Of a stretch of DNA of 64,000 bases, positions 23,323 to 34,078 are shown piece by piece. Under the pieces are notes generated by a model. The model was not told where the DNA came from, did not search any database, and saw nothing but the letters and a program-made list of their open reading frames with translations. Source of the stretch: Cryphonectria parasitica EP155 (Eukaryota; Ascomycota; Sordariomycetes; Diaporthales; Cryphonectriaceae). The stretch is taken from the NCBI RefSeq assembly GCF_011745365.1, contig NW_024468919.1, positions 434,001 through 498,000 of the forward strand. Direction: 5' to 3'. Within the stretch, counting starts at the first letter, position 1. Every line of letters starts with the position of its first letter. The position numbers and the translations under genes were made by a program.

Positions 23323-25660
23323 ACCAATTGGTATATCACGTCCATGATACATAAATGATTCCTAAAGCCTCGCCCGACATTTTTCCAACATCAACGAACA
23401 CGACATACTTTGCAGCACCGATCAACACACGACCCTACCCCCACGTCGTGCGGTACACGTCCTCGCCAACGCATTCATCTCCACTCTGGCTATTGGTTTT
23501 TCTTATCAGAGTCTGTACTTTTTGCATTTTTGTTTTGGGTTGTCCGGTCTGTATCTCTTGTTTTCTTGGTTTTGGGAGTTATTTATTAGATGCTGTTCTC
23601 TGCTTTTATCCCGGGCTTCGCTTGCACCTTTCTCATAAACACTGCTGCGGGCTGGACGCCCAGCGGCAACGTGCTGGGTCTGGACTGAGTACTTTTGCCT
23701 TGCATGCTATCTTTCCAGATTGTGGAGTTTCGCGGACAACGGCGCAGTGAAACCTGGATATATCTCCTTGCGGCTGGATACACTGGAACCAGATGGGGGG
23801 GGGGGGGGACTGTTTGCGGGTCAGCATCAGCATCATCACCATTCATACTTTTCTTTTGCAATATACCCCCTTGTGTTTTTTTCTCCCTTTTCTTTTTGGT
23901 CTCTCTCTTCCTTGGCTTGATCCTGCATCGGCCACACGACCAGTTGCACCAGAATCGCACTGGTCTTTTTTCTTCTTTACCAACTCAGACCTCGTTCATT
24001 ACAGGAATTTGGTGTTGTTTTCTCTTTTCTCAGATTGGGATTCATCATATGCATGGTCAACTGCACACTTTAGGGTCAACCTGCGCAGCCTTCTCATAAA
24101 GAGACGCCAGCGCTCAGACATCAATTGTGTTGGGGGGGGAGAGAATCAGTAAACTTGGAAATAGGTTTTCGGTCTTCGATGGCACCTGGCCTTCTGAAAC
24201 ATGCCGTGTTGGATGGTGGTCCTCGACGCGAGATTGAAATTTTCAATCTCTGATTCTGTTGCGTGCGAGCCAAACAAACAAGCAGGGCACAAATACTCCC
24301 ATCTAGTGGGGGCAAGGCCAGAAAATAGTTCAATTCGAAGATCGTTAACAGATCTCTGTGCCAATACGCAAGACATGATCGTGATTTACAAGACGCTAAT
24401 TATCCACCCTTCGCAGCCCAGAATGGAGCCTCGTCACTGTACCCTACTTCGTACCCACCCCCGGCGAAAAGATCGTCGATCTTGAATTTCCGCCAACCTG
24501 GGCCGTCCCGCTGTCAGAATACGTCCGTCTTTGCCCGTTTCTGCCTAGCATCGTATGTCTTTTTCAGAGGGGGGTAAGCTGCAGGGTCTCCATCTCCTTT
24601 TGCTGCCCGTCGGGGAAATTAGGAGTAAAGAGAAATAGGAAAGGAACAAGAAGAACCAAGGAGGCAAAAGAAAGAAGAAAAAAAAGGTGGATCTCATCTA
24701 TCACATTGAGTGTAGATCAGACATATGCATGCCACAGGGTGTCTTGGGTGGCCCTGCATGTATAGATCAGATGGACATCAACCCGGATCTGACGAGAACA
24801 GACTGCGCAAATCATGGATGGGGGTTTAATCGTGTGCGTGCGTGTGTGTGCTTTAGGGTCTCTTTCTGCCATTATGCATTGTGTTATGTCTCACCCTTCT
24901 GATTTCTACCTCTCTCATTCCTCGCTTCCTTCAGTCTCATTTATTTTGCGTGTGTGTCTGTGTGTCGGCCTGCGTTTGCGCGGGCCAATGTCCGGGGGAT
25001 AATGGATGGGGGCCCGAGCCAAGGGAGAGGGGGGAGTCAAGGTGAGGTGGGTTTTCGGTACTGATCCTGGGGTGATTCATAAAAGAAGCTTATTGTGGGA
25101 CAGGGGTGTTTTGCATGCAATAGACTTTGGGATGAAGACTCTTTTCAACAACTTTTCTACCTATTCCGAGTTCCTTCTTTCATTTCTGCGCACCTGTTTT
25201 GGTGTGCTTGACACGAAACAATGAGATTGCAATGAGCACGAACCGTGAATGTTTGCTACGATAGACGAGAAAAAGCAAAAGCAAGAAAGAGAGCCCCTCA
25301 AATAGCCAAAACCGAGACAAGAAAAAGGAAACGAGAATGACCGGATGTAAGCCCACAGGTGAGCCAGCAGTCATTATTCGCCACATCGATATGGAATGCC
25401 GGAAGCAGGACCATAGACCCAGAACGACATCTTGCTTTTGAGACCCGCGAGCATCTTGGGCTTCGTCTTTGGCATAAGCTTTTTAGACTTGTCGTTCTCG
25501 GCCTCGACCTCATCCCACCCAGTCCTGCTGTCGACCCAAGCTATCAGCATGGAACTACTCCACTATTTCGTCAACGTCGACTTCGGCGTCGACCTCAGCT
25601 TCATCCCACTCGGCCCACGCATCGGCCTCAGTGTCGGCCTCAGTGTCGGCCTCAGCCCAC
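23323..25660. other. Intergenic spacer, two gene 3' ends
   Basis: This region is downstream of both the SWIRM gene (+) and the hydrophobin gene (-), so it contains two 3' untranslated regions. A G14 run lies at 23795-23808. I see no credible gene apart from the possible hydrophobin tail extension at 25555-25682. Confidence 0.5.
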
Positions 25661-26998
25661 TCAGCCCGCTTGCCGTACCCCCTTATCCGAGTCCTTGTTC
25701 TTATACTGGTCCTTGTCATTGCCGTTCTTGGGCTTTGGTTCGGGTTTGTGCTCAGGCTTAGGCTCGTGCTTGTGTTCCTCGCGAGTGTGGTAGTGCTTTT
25801 TTCCCTTCTTGCACTCTTCGTCCCAGTCGTCGCAGAGACCATCGTCGGTGCAGTCCTTATCCCAAGGGTTGCAGTAAGGCTTGCACTTGGGGTCCGCAGG
25901 GTCGCACCAGCTGGTCGGGCCCGGCTTCTTGGCATCCTTGGTCACGGTGGCCGTCACCGTGACCGTCTTAGGCTTCCCGTAGCCATGACCACCGTGGCCA
26001 TAGCCGTCCTTGGGATGCTTGGGGTAGTCGTACTTGGGGTGCTTATAGTCGTCTTTTGGATGCTTGGGGTAGTCATACTTGGGGTGCTTGTAGTCGTCTT
26101 TTGGATGCTTGGGGTAGTCATACTTGGGGTGCTTGTAGTCATCTTTTGGATGCTTGGGGTAGTCATATTTGGGGTGCTTGTAGTCATCCTTTGGATGCTT
26201 AGGATAGTCGTCCTTGGGCGGCTTAGGGTAATACGGGTCCTTTGGGTGTTCCGGGTATGGTCTTTTGGGATGCTCTGGGTAAGGATCCTGGGGGTGGTCC
26301 GGATAAGGATGCTTCTTGGGTGGCTTGGGATAAGGATCCTTGGGAGGACGTGGGTACGGGTCGTCGTGGGGAGGAGGTTGACGATAGGGATCCTTAGGGG
26401 GCGGCGGAGGGTACTCAGGCGAAGCGGTGCGATCCCCGTAGGCAGGTGTGCTTGGGCTCGCGATGGGAACGGTCGGCCAGGGCCCGTTGTACTTCGGGTA
26501 CTCCCCATCCCGCTTCACAACCTCCACGATGATATCGTCCTGGGAGCCATCGACCCACAAGTCGTCCCCGGGACTGTCAATCTTCAGGGTAGGAGGGGTC
26601 CTGCAGAGCACAGACCCGCCCAGCTATGTTATTAGAGTCAGCCATACGGATCTTATAGTACTTACTCCAAAAGACATAGAAAATCGGCACGTTCACCCAG
26701 CACATACCAAGTTGATGGTGCAGCATTGAGCCGAAAGACCACTGGTCTCACAGCCCTTGACGAAGCCCGCAGCAGTTTCAGGGCGCGGGAAGGGCTGGGC
26801 ACACCCCGTGTGCAGAAAACCGAGAAACGATTCTTGGCAGCAGAGTGCCTTCTGGCGAAGCCCCGGGCAGATCACAGCAACAGACTCGGTGTCGAGTGCC
26901 GAAGGGTCGACATTGGCACCGTCTATAGCAGGGGCGGCGGCGGCGGCGCTGATAGCTGCGAGCAGGCAGACGCGCGTGTTGAAACCCCCACGGGTCAT
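25661..26998 (-). CDS. Class II hydrophobin with long modular C-terminal extension
   Basis: Exons 26998-26708 and 26623-25661 (417 aa) are joined through an 84-nt intron (GTATGT...ACATAG). Residues 1-22 form a signal peptide. Eight cysteines (44, 53, 54, 66, 83, 92, 93, 104) have spacing x8-CC-x11-C-x16-C-x8-CC-x10, the class II pattern, and the last gap is only right after splicing. Hydrophobins are secreted amphiphiles that coat hyphae and spores. Most class II members end soon after the eighth cysteine; this one continues for 313 residues. A Pro/Asp/Lys/Tyr-rich region ends in about 4.4 copies of a 15-residue repeat (core YPKHPKDDYKHPKYD, residues about 237-303). A Gly/His hinge, TVTVTATVT, a six-cysteine acidic module (337-368) and a His/Lys/Glu tail follow. 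The tail could anchor the protein in the wall; that is inference. The last residues may be altered by a frameshift. Confidence 0.85.
26010..26210 (-). repeat. 45-bp tandem repeat coding for 15-residue units
   Basis: There are about 4.4 near-identical direct copies of a 45-bp unit inside hydrophobin exon 2. Copies differ mainly at third codon positions, so the protein repeat is better conserved than the DNA, which suggests selection on the peptide. Copy number is likely to vary between strains. Confidence 0.9.
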
Positions 26999-28019
26999 AA
27001 TGAGTCGTCTCGGGGTTCCTCTCCCGAAACCAGCTAGAATAGAAATCGAGGTAATATCGTAGTTGTGGTTGACTTGAGAGAAGAGAAGACGATGAATGTC
27101 AGAGTAGAACCTATCTCTATATTTATGATATAAGAAGCGCTCTGCAGTTGTAGTGTCGATCCTGTGGATGATATCATTGTGAGTTGATGTTTAGACATGT
27201 GCTTGTCCGTTCACAGGGGCTCGACCCTTTAGTGTGCTAACCATTTGAGGCGGGGGGGTGAGCTATGATGAGTAGTCCTTAGATCTCCATCGACGGCGGC
27301 TGCCCTACAAGTGAGGGTTTGCGAGTTGCGACTAGATTCGTTCGGGGTTCGAGGTCTTTGACTGGGTGTTCTGAGAATTGATACGGTCGTTGCTGAGCTC
27401 TCGAAACGGATTCGTCAAGTATCTGACGGGGGAGGGAAGGGGGTCGCCGTGCCCATTGAACTGCCAAGCCTCTCTGTCGTTGCTCGTTCGATTGTTGCGT
27501 GTGAAGGTCTACACATGTTTGCGTTGACGATTTAGTCCCTCACATGTGAAATCTCCCCCATACATGTCCTCCGCGATTTGAATGACTGAAATGAGAGAGA
27601 CCCGCTGGCACATGCTTCGCTGCCCACGTTGTTGACGTATCAAGGCCGATATGGAGGCGCTATATCCTGTCTTAACCTGCGTGAAGCGTTAGTAGCGTAC
27701 ATGAACATGCACCTGCAAAGATCCAAGTGTCATTGACATGATCGGCGACGGTTTGGGTGAGGAGCTACAACGCGGCTTCATGCTTCAAGCCGTTTGCAGT
27801 TCGCTCCTGAACTGTGTGTTGCAAAGAGGGGACGGGCTTTCTGCAGGCCTCACGCAAAGGTGCGTCACGACGAGAGGAACGGTAGCCTCGGAAAGCTGAT
27901 AGTTCGTATGCTGCTGTCATTTGTAAATTTGTAATTCTGCAGTTCAAATGGTTTCCTCATGCCCCGACGTTAAACAGCTTTTTAGAAAACCTTCCAAAGT
28001 CTTCTCGCTGAATTTTTTA
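26999..28019. other. Intergenic; hydrophobin promoter and SDR 3' flank
   Basis: An AT-rich TATA-like stretch at 27115-27135 lies about 120 bp upstream of the hydrophobin start on the minus strand. No other element or gene is recognised. Confidence 0.4.
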
Positions 28020-28998
28020 TTACATGCCCGCAGCGAGCGTGTAGCCACCATCAATGGCGAAATTCTGACCATTCAAATACTGATTGGTCACGGCAAAGAG
28101 AACCCCCTGGGCCATGTCGACGTCTCGTCCGGGCCGACCAGCCGGCACCTTTTCCTGGTATTTTTCCTTGGGAATATGGCTCTTCTGGTACTCGTCCGAC
28201 TCGTCGGCGGTCATCTCCGAGGGAAACACGCCTGGAGCGAGGCTGTTGACCCGGATCTTGTGGCCATTAGAAGCGATTTCCGAGGCCAGCATGCGGGTGA
28301 GATGGATGGCCGCGCCTTTGGACGCGTTATAGGCGAAGTGATGCTGGGCCACCTGCACCATGCCACTGATGGAGGTGATGTTCAGGATTGTGCCAGACCA
28401 GCCCTCGTGGAGCTCAGATGACTTTTGAAGCAGTGGTAGGAATGCGGCTAGCAAGGTGTTGTCAGCATTTGTGAACGTCGTCGGTAATCTTGAAGAGGGC
28501 AGACAAAAAGCGGGTGTTCTCACCGGACGTGAAGAAAACGGCTGCGACATTGGTGCTGTACACGCTAGTCCAGTCCTCGAAAAAGCTCTTCTCGACGTCG
28601 AAGAGATTCTGCTTCATCTCCTGGGCCGACTCGCTCTCGGTGGTCAGAGTATTGCTGCTGATGCCGGCGTTGTTGACCAGGATGCACAAGCATTTCTCGC
28701 GGGACTCGATCTCCTTGACAAGCTTCGAGATGTGGTCTTTGTCTGTGACGTCGAACCCCTTGAGGGCAATGATCTCGCCCTCGATGTCCTTCCCGTAAAC
28801 CTCGACCACTCGGTCCAGTTTGTCGCCGGAGCGGCCCGTAATGTACACCTTTGCACCGTTGACTGCGAGAGATTGCGTGATCATGAGCCCAATGCCGGAG
28901 CCGCCACCAGTGACGAGAGCGATACGGCCCTTGAGGTTGAAGAGGCTGCTGCGGTGGAGCTCCTCGTGGCTGGCTGCTGCGACGCTCTGAGTGGCCAT
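28020..28998 (-). CDS. Short-chain dehydrogenase/reductase
   Basis: This is a classical SDR oxidoreductase with an NAD(P)-binding Rossmann fold. Exons are 28998-28524 and 28447-28020, with a 76-nt intron; the product is 300 aa. The cofactor motif TGGGSGIG is at residues 30-37, and LVNNAG supports the fold. The catalytic set is the Ser in NITSISG, Tyr198 and Lys202 (YNASK). The splice joins NVAAVFFTS to AAFLPLLQ, the family norm. The C-terminus GQNFAIDGGYTLAAG is also standard. Fungal homologues of this type are often named after bacterial RhlG-like 3-oxoacyl reductases; the substrate is unknown. I chose ATG 28998 because of its strong context (GCCACAATGGCC). An in-frame ATG at 29244 would add 82 residues that resemble a mitochondrial presequence. 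Confidence 0.9.
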
Positions 28999-29702
28999 TG
29001 TGGCTCGCTGTTGTGACTGTGATGGAAGTGAGACAGACGACGCGGGGGTTTTTTTCAACAACGGATTTGCTGGTGAATACGAGAGGCCTGAGTATGATCT
29101 TGTGGGCAACTTCAAGAAGGTGGTAGTAGCAATAAACAATTGCAAGGAACGAGTAGTTGGCACTGGCTTCACCTGGACTCGATTTCGAAGGAGGAGGCGG
29201 GGTATAAACGATGAAGCAGGCACGATGGTAGGATGGTAAATCATGACGAAAGCAGGCACACCTTTTGTAGCAGTAGAGAAGAGAGAGAGAACTTCGGCCT
29301 ACCGTATCTTACTTACATACATAATTTAACAGGCAATCGCGAAAAGTGCAGTTGAATCTCTGGAGTGTGTTGAGCAGTGAGCACACGATGACGATATGTA
29401 CTGGTGGTGCAGGAATGCATGACGAAATAGCGGATCGAATGCTCCGAATAACCACAGCCCTAACCCTACCATTCGTTCTCACTTTACGGCCTCCAAGAGA
29501 AGTTGCGACATTGTGTTACATATTGGAACACTGCTAAATAGGTACCTCAGTTGCCACCGGAAAATGTACTGACCAGGAAGTTACTGCTGACAGCTTCCCG
29601 ACCCTCCAAACCGCTCATTGGAGTTGCCCTGCGGCACGAAAGAAATTCGAGGCAAGCCAAGACAAAGCTTTATTTGAAGAGAGGCCAGAAAGACGCGAAA
29701 CT
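28999..29702. promoter_or_regulatory. Divergent upstream region of SDR and F-box genes
   Basis: The 704 bp between two divergent start codons should contain both promoters. On the minus strand, the part from 29244 to 28999 is open in frame with the SDR gene. No specific site is called. Confidence 0.35.
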
Positions 29703-31664
29703 ATGCGCCGCAAGCATTCACGCATCGACAACGACGACGAAGATGCGGGCGCTTTCTCGTCGTCGGCGCCACAGCCCAAACGCCTCCGCGTCTTGTCCCC
29801 GCCCTCGTCCTCGTCCTCCATTTCGGCGACACAAACGACGACGCCTAGTGCCACAAGCTCGTACAATGGCCCTGACCTGCTCTCACCTCTCTCCGACGAA
29901 CTCCTCCTCCGCATACTCTCCTACCTCTCTCTCCCCCTCCTGCTCTCCGTCGCTCCCGTCTCACGGCGCTTCCACCGCCTCGCCGACGACTCTCAGCTAT
30001 GGAAGGCCTTGTACTATGCGCGCTTCGTGCTGCCGCGGGCCATGCGCGTGCCAGGGTTCCGCGAGGGCCGGGTGCAGGACCACAAGCTCCACTACAAGGG
30101 CAGGAGGACGCTGTGGGCGGATGGCAGGCTGGGTGGGCTGGTCAGGGAGGGCGAGGAGCGCGATACGCACCCTGCGAGGAGATTGAAGGTAGCGTGGGGA
30201 GGAGAGGCACGGACAAATGGGCAGGATGACAGGATTCATTGGAAGAGGCAGTACAAGATCCGGCACAACTGGGCCAGAGGTAAATGTGCCGTGGAGGAGC
30301 TGAAGTTGGGCCCGGATGTCGAGAGCGAGCAGCCTGGTCGGGAAGACCAGGAGGCCAATGATGCAGACAGGAGCAAGAAGATGCTCGTAAAGGTCGTCGA
30401 GGGCCTGGCTGTTACTGCCGACGGGATCTACGGCCTGAGGGCATGGAATCTGAAGACGAGAGAAGTCATCGCCCAACTCAACCTACGCGACGACAGCGAG
30501 AGTCATAATAGGGAGGAGGATACCGCGCCGAGTTGTCTGGCTATCGACGATCGTGATATGGAACGAGGTCTCTTAGATATCTCGGTTGGCTTCATGGACG
30601 GCGGTTTTGGGATATGGCAGCTGAACATCCAGAACAAAACCCTGTTCCGGCTCTACAGGCACGCCAAGTCCAGCAACGGCGAGCTCATCGCCATGTCGTT
30701 CTCCCGTCCCTATCTTCTCACCGCGACAAGAGCCGTGCTGGTCTCGCTCTACACATTCGACGTGCCAGATAAGCAAGGAGAGGAAGCAGTGGAGGGCAGC
30801 GCGGGGGAGAATCATCAAGACACCTCAAAAAGAGATGGACCGTCGTTACCAGCACCATACCTCGTGACATCCCTCAAGTCACACAACTCAAACCCCCCAC
30901 TAGCGCTCTCCATCAGGAAAACGGCCAACGCCACCATCGCATCCATTGCATACACCTTTTTCACCCGCCGTGGCTGGTCTATCGGCATACAAGACCTGCA
31001 CATTACCCTCGCGGCCAAACCGAGATCCGCACCCGACATCAGCACGCGCCTTGCATATACAGCACCCTTTATTCACGACAGGCCTGCACAGTCTAACCTC
31101 CTACCAATACTGCCATCAATATCGCCATTAACGAACCACACAGTTCCTGCCCTTGCCCATGCCCGTCGTCGGGCTTTGCAGGCTCCTCCACAAACGCACC
31201 CTCAGACAGCAGCCGGCCCGACCACACTGTGTTACACCCACCCATACCTCCTCGCCACCCTTCCCGACAACACCCTCATCCTGCACCTGTGCACCTCCAA
31301 CGCCTCAGCGCTCTCCATCTCCCCCGGCATACGGCTGTGGGGGCACACGTCCGGCATCAGTGATGCAGAAATCACGGCGCGCGGTAAGGCCGTCAGCGTG
31401 AGCTCGCGCGGGGACGAGATGCGTGTGTGGGAGCTCGAGGGCCGGCCAAGCGGGGTAAGGAGCCGGAGCGTGCAGATCCGGCCTTCTGCTGCAGGAGACA
31501 CGAAGAGGGGGCCTGAAGCAGCAGTGGCTAAGGAGGGAAAGGAGATTCAGGGTCTGGACTGGGAGGAGAGGAGGAACTGGGTGGGGTTTGATGATGAGAT
31601 GGTCATTGTGCTAAAGGAGGCAAAGGGTGGGAGGGAGAGCCTGCTGGTGTACGACTTCACATAG
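29703..31664 (+). CDS. F-box protein, probable SCF substrate receptor
   Basis: This single-exon gene encodes 653 aa. An F-box lies at residues about 59-105 (LSDELLLRILSYLSLPLLL, then VSRRFHRLADDSQLW), the surface that binds Skp1 in SCF ubiquitin ligases. It is followed by a basic patch with KRQYKIRHNWARGKC, a signature I have seen in fungal F-box proteins with a beta-propeller. The remaining 400 residues have spaced strand-like blocks (GLRAWNLKTREVIAQL, DISVGFMDGGFGIWQL, GIRLWGHTSGISDAEI) compatible with a divergent WD-like propeller for substrate binding. The acidic N-terminus carries a basic, proline-containing stretch (PQPKRLRV) that could be a nuclear signal. The substrate is not predictable. 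A single intact frame of this length supports a functional gene. Confidence 0.85.
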   Translation: MRRKHSRIDNDDEDAGAFSSSAPQPKRLRVLSPPSSSSSISATQTTTPSATSSYNGPDLLSPLSDELLLRILSYLSLPLLLSVAPVSRRFHRLADDSQLWKALYYARFVLPRAMRVPGFREGRVQDHKLHYKGRRTLWADGRLGGLVREGEERDTHPARRLKVAWGGEARTNGQDDRIHWKRQYKIRHNWARGKCAVEELKLGPDVESEQPGREDQEANDADRSKKMLVKVVEGLAVTADGIYGLRAWNLKTREVIAQLNLRDDSESHNREEDTAPSCLAIDDRDMERGLLDISVGFMDGGFGIWQLNIQNKTLFRLYRHAKSSNGELIAMSFSRPYLLTATRAVLVSLYTFDVPDKQGEEAVEGSAGENHQDTSKRDGPSLPAPYLVTSLKSHNSNPPLALSIRKTANATIASIAYTFFTRRGWSIGIQDLHITLAAKPRSAPDISTRLAYTAPFIHDRPAQSNLLPILPSISPLTNHTVPALAHARRRALQAPPQTHPQTAAGPTTLCYTHPYLLATLPDNTLILHLCTSNASALSISPGIRLWGHTSGISDAEITARGKAVSVSSRGDEMRVWELEGRPSGVRSRSVQIRPSAAGDTKRGPEAAVAKEGKEIQGLDWEERRNWVGFDDEMVIVLKEAKGGRESLLVYDFT

Positions 31665-32824
31665 AGGCTTGAGCGAGTCGACCACTGAATATATCTATAT
31701 GTTTGGAGACATTTCTGCGCACGTGAAACTAATTACATGGTCAAGTCTTATATTTTCTTGGGTTAATTAGTGACCCCTGTCAAGGAATCCAGAGCATTTG
31801 AAAAAGTATCTACTCTTCAGTTAGTGTTTGCCGAAGTACTTAGTAGCCATCCGCGCAGGCTACGGTCCGTAATATCACATGAAGCATGGATATGAAGGGA
31901 GAGGACTTGCATTCCCTAGTGAACACTCGGACATGATGAAATGACCTTGACTAGGAGCTCAATTTATACTAAACTGATGAGATCATAGATATTCCTGCTT
32001 CCCCCTGTCCCCTTCCCCGCCTGCGCGGTCCGTCCTGTATCAGGTCAGCCCGCAAACCATCAACTCTCTTTGAGTCACAGCCAGAACAAAGTTACCCGCC
32101 TGAAGGAGCAATCTCAAACCCGAGGAAAAAATGTTCCGCAACACGGATTGGCGTCAGCTGTCTCTACTGTGAACTTATACTTTATTCTGTAGCCTGCATC
32201 TTCGGGCTCTCTGCTATCGTCAGCCTCATGACCCAGCCATTTGCAACCTGGTATGATGGCCAAAATCATACACCACAGGATCTGATAATATCCTGGACAG
32301 CCCCAACGACACGTTTGGGGGAGATTGCCGGTTTCAAAACAGACTGGGCGCAATAGGCAACGACTTGTTGATCGAGCCTTAGTTGGAAGTATGGTAGCTG
32401 GTGATTTACATCTCTCCGAAATATCTGGACATGACCTGCCTGAATTGGCTTCTAAAATTGCCTTGGCCAATCGCAAAACACTAGGATTTTTTTTAATCCT
32501 CAATCTGGTCAGTATTTTAAGGCGGCCGGATTGATTACACCGACTCCAGACATCCGGCTATGAGCATTAGTTCTGATCAAAATCTCCAGAGACATCTGCT
32601 TCCGCTTGGGGTAAACCATCAAGGCATCGTGTGCCTATTCGGGTATATGATGGCGAAACGCGATCTGCAGCAGTCGGACTTAAATATCGGACCGGCACAC
32701 TAGAAACCCTCCCTTTCGCAACATATAAAAGTGAACTTGTTCACATCCCAAAATCTACTATTATATAATTCCTGAATCAACAGAAAATTGAAGAAAACAA
32801 CCACAGCCTACACAACTACACACA
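31665..32824. other. Intergenic spacer upstream of the aldo-keto reductase
   Basis: AT-rich. A 129-codon minus-strand frame at 32114-32503 lacks an ATG start and has weak coding character; it may be an old remnant. A TATA box near the right end is listed separately. Confidence 0.45.
32721..32730 (+). promoter_or_regulatory. TATA box of the aldo-keto reductase gene
   Basis: The sequence ACATATAAAA lies about 95 bp upstream of the ATG at 32825 and is followed by an A/C-rich leader, a typical arrangement for an inducible fungal gene. Confidence 0.55.
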
Positions 32825-33962
32825 ATGTCTCAGATCGCCGGTAAAGAAGTAGGCCCCATTGGCTTCGGCCTGATGGGCTTGACCTGGCGAGCAACACCAC
32901 CATCCCAGGAGCAGGCCTTTGAGGCCATGCGCGCAGCCATCAAGAATGGATGTATGCAGCCATGTCCTCTCCTGGAGAATCATGTTGTTTGTCATAGAAA
33001 AGGCTAACTCCAATCCTGCCAGGCACTTGCTGGAACGGAGGCGAGTTCTACGGACCACCCAACTACAACTCCCTGGTGCTGCTGCAGCGGTACTTTGAGA
33101 AATACCCCGAAGACGCCGACAAGGTCGTCATCAATATCAAAGGCGGTTCCAGCCCCAAGACACTTCAGATAGATGCCTCGCCCGAAAATACCCGCCGTTC
33201 CCTCGACGACTGTCTCGCCCAGATGGGTAGTCGCAAGAAACTTGATCTTTTCGAGTACGCCCGTCGAGATGCCAATGTACCTCTGGATGTCTCCTTTGGG
33301 GTTATTGAGGAAGAGTATATCAAGACTGGCAAGCTTGGCGGCATCTCCCTCTCGGAAGTCCGCGCCGAGACCATTCATGAAGCCGTCAAGCATACCAAGG
33401 TTCTCGCTGTCGAGGTCGAGCTCTCTCTGTGAGTAGTGAAATCTTCGACTTGAAGCATTCTCTCCTTGGCTAGTGCTGACTGTTGACATGAATTGGAAGA
33501 TTCTCCACCGATGTCCTGCACAATGGTGTCGCAGCGGCCTGCGCCCAGTACGGGATCCCACTGATCGCCTACTCCCCCGTCGGCAGGGGCATGCTGACGG
33601 GCCAGTTCAAGAAATTCGAGGACCTGCCCCAGGACTCGATGCTGCTCCAATTCGGCTTTCCCCGTTTCCAGAAGGAGAACTTTGAGAAGAACTTGGAGCT
33701 TGTGGACAAGGTTGAGCAGCTCGCCCGGAAGAAGGGGTGCACGCCGGCGCAGCTCGCCATCAACTGGACGAGGGCGCTGTCGAGACGGCCTGAGATGCCG
33801 ACCATCATCCCTATCCCCGGCGCCACGACTGTCGCTCGCGTGGAGGAGAACAGCAAGGTTATTGAAATCACGGATGACGAGATGGCCGAGATCGATGCCA
33901 TCCTGGCCACGTTCACGACAGCTGGGGAGCGCTATCCTGCGGCATTGGCAACAAATACGTAG
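32825..33962 (+). CDS. plr1: Aldo-keto reductase, pyridoxal-reductase-like
   Basis: This NADPH-dependent aldo-keto reductase most resembles fungal pyridoxal reductases, which reduce pyridoxal to pyridoxine in vitamin B6 salvage. Exons are 32825-32951, 33023-33428 and 33500-33962; both introns are 71 nt and one has a CTAAC branch site. The product is 331 aa, normal for the family. Visible features are the GFGLMGLTWRATP start, the WNGGEFYGPPNYNSL block with the catalytic Tyr, the lysine in VVINIKGG, the AVEVELSLFSTD strand, the IAYSPVGRGMLTGQ loop and the cofactor-binding PIPGATTVARVEEN near the C-terminus. The Asn in WNGG replaces the usual catalytic Asp, which is also common in this subfamily. 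The gene converges on the CorA-like gene with 116 bp between stop codons. Confidence 0.88.
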
Positions 33963-34078
33963 GAATAGAGAGATAATTTGCGTTGGTAATAGTAAGACAC
34001 AAAAGCCCCGCCAATACTTTCTCTTCTCCCAAAACTATCCTTCAAAATTCCCATTCCAGTCTTTCTCATCTCATGTCA

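Noticed and set aside
25631..26635. 334-codon plus-strand frame opposite the hydrophobin repeats, with hydrophobic repeats such as LGVVILGVLVVIFWM
   Set aside because: It is the reverse reading of the 45-bp repeat. The minus strand has a signal peptide, a spliced eight-cysteine pattern and a logical start, so the membrane-like repeats are a by-product.
32114..32503. 129-codon minus-strand frame upstream of the aldo-keto reductase
   Set aside because: No ATG start and erratic cysteine-rich composition; at most an old remnant.
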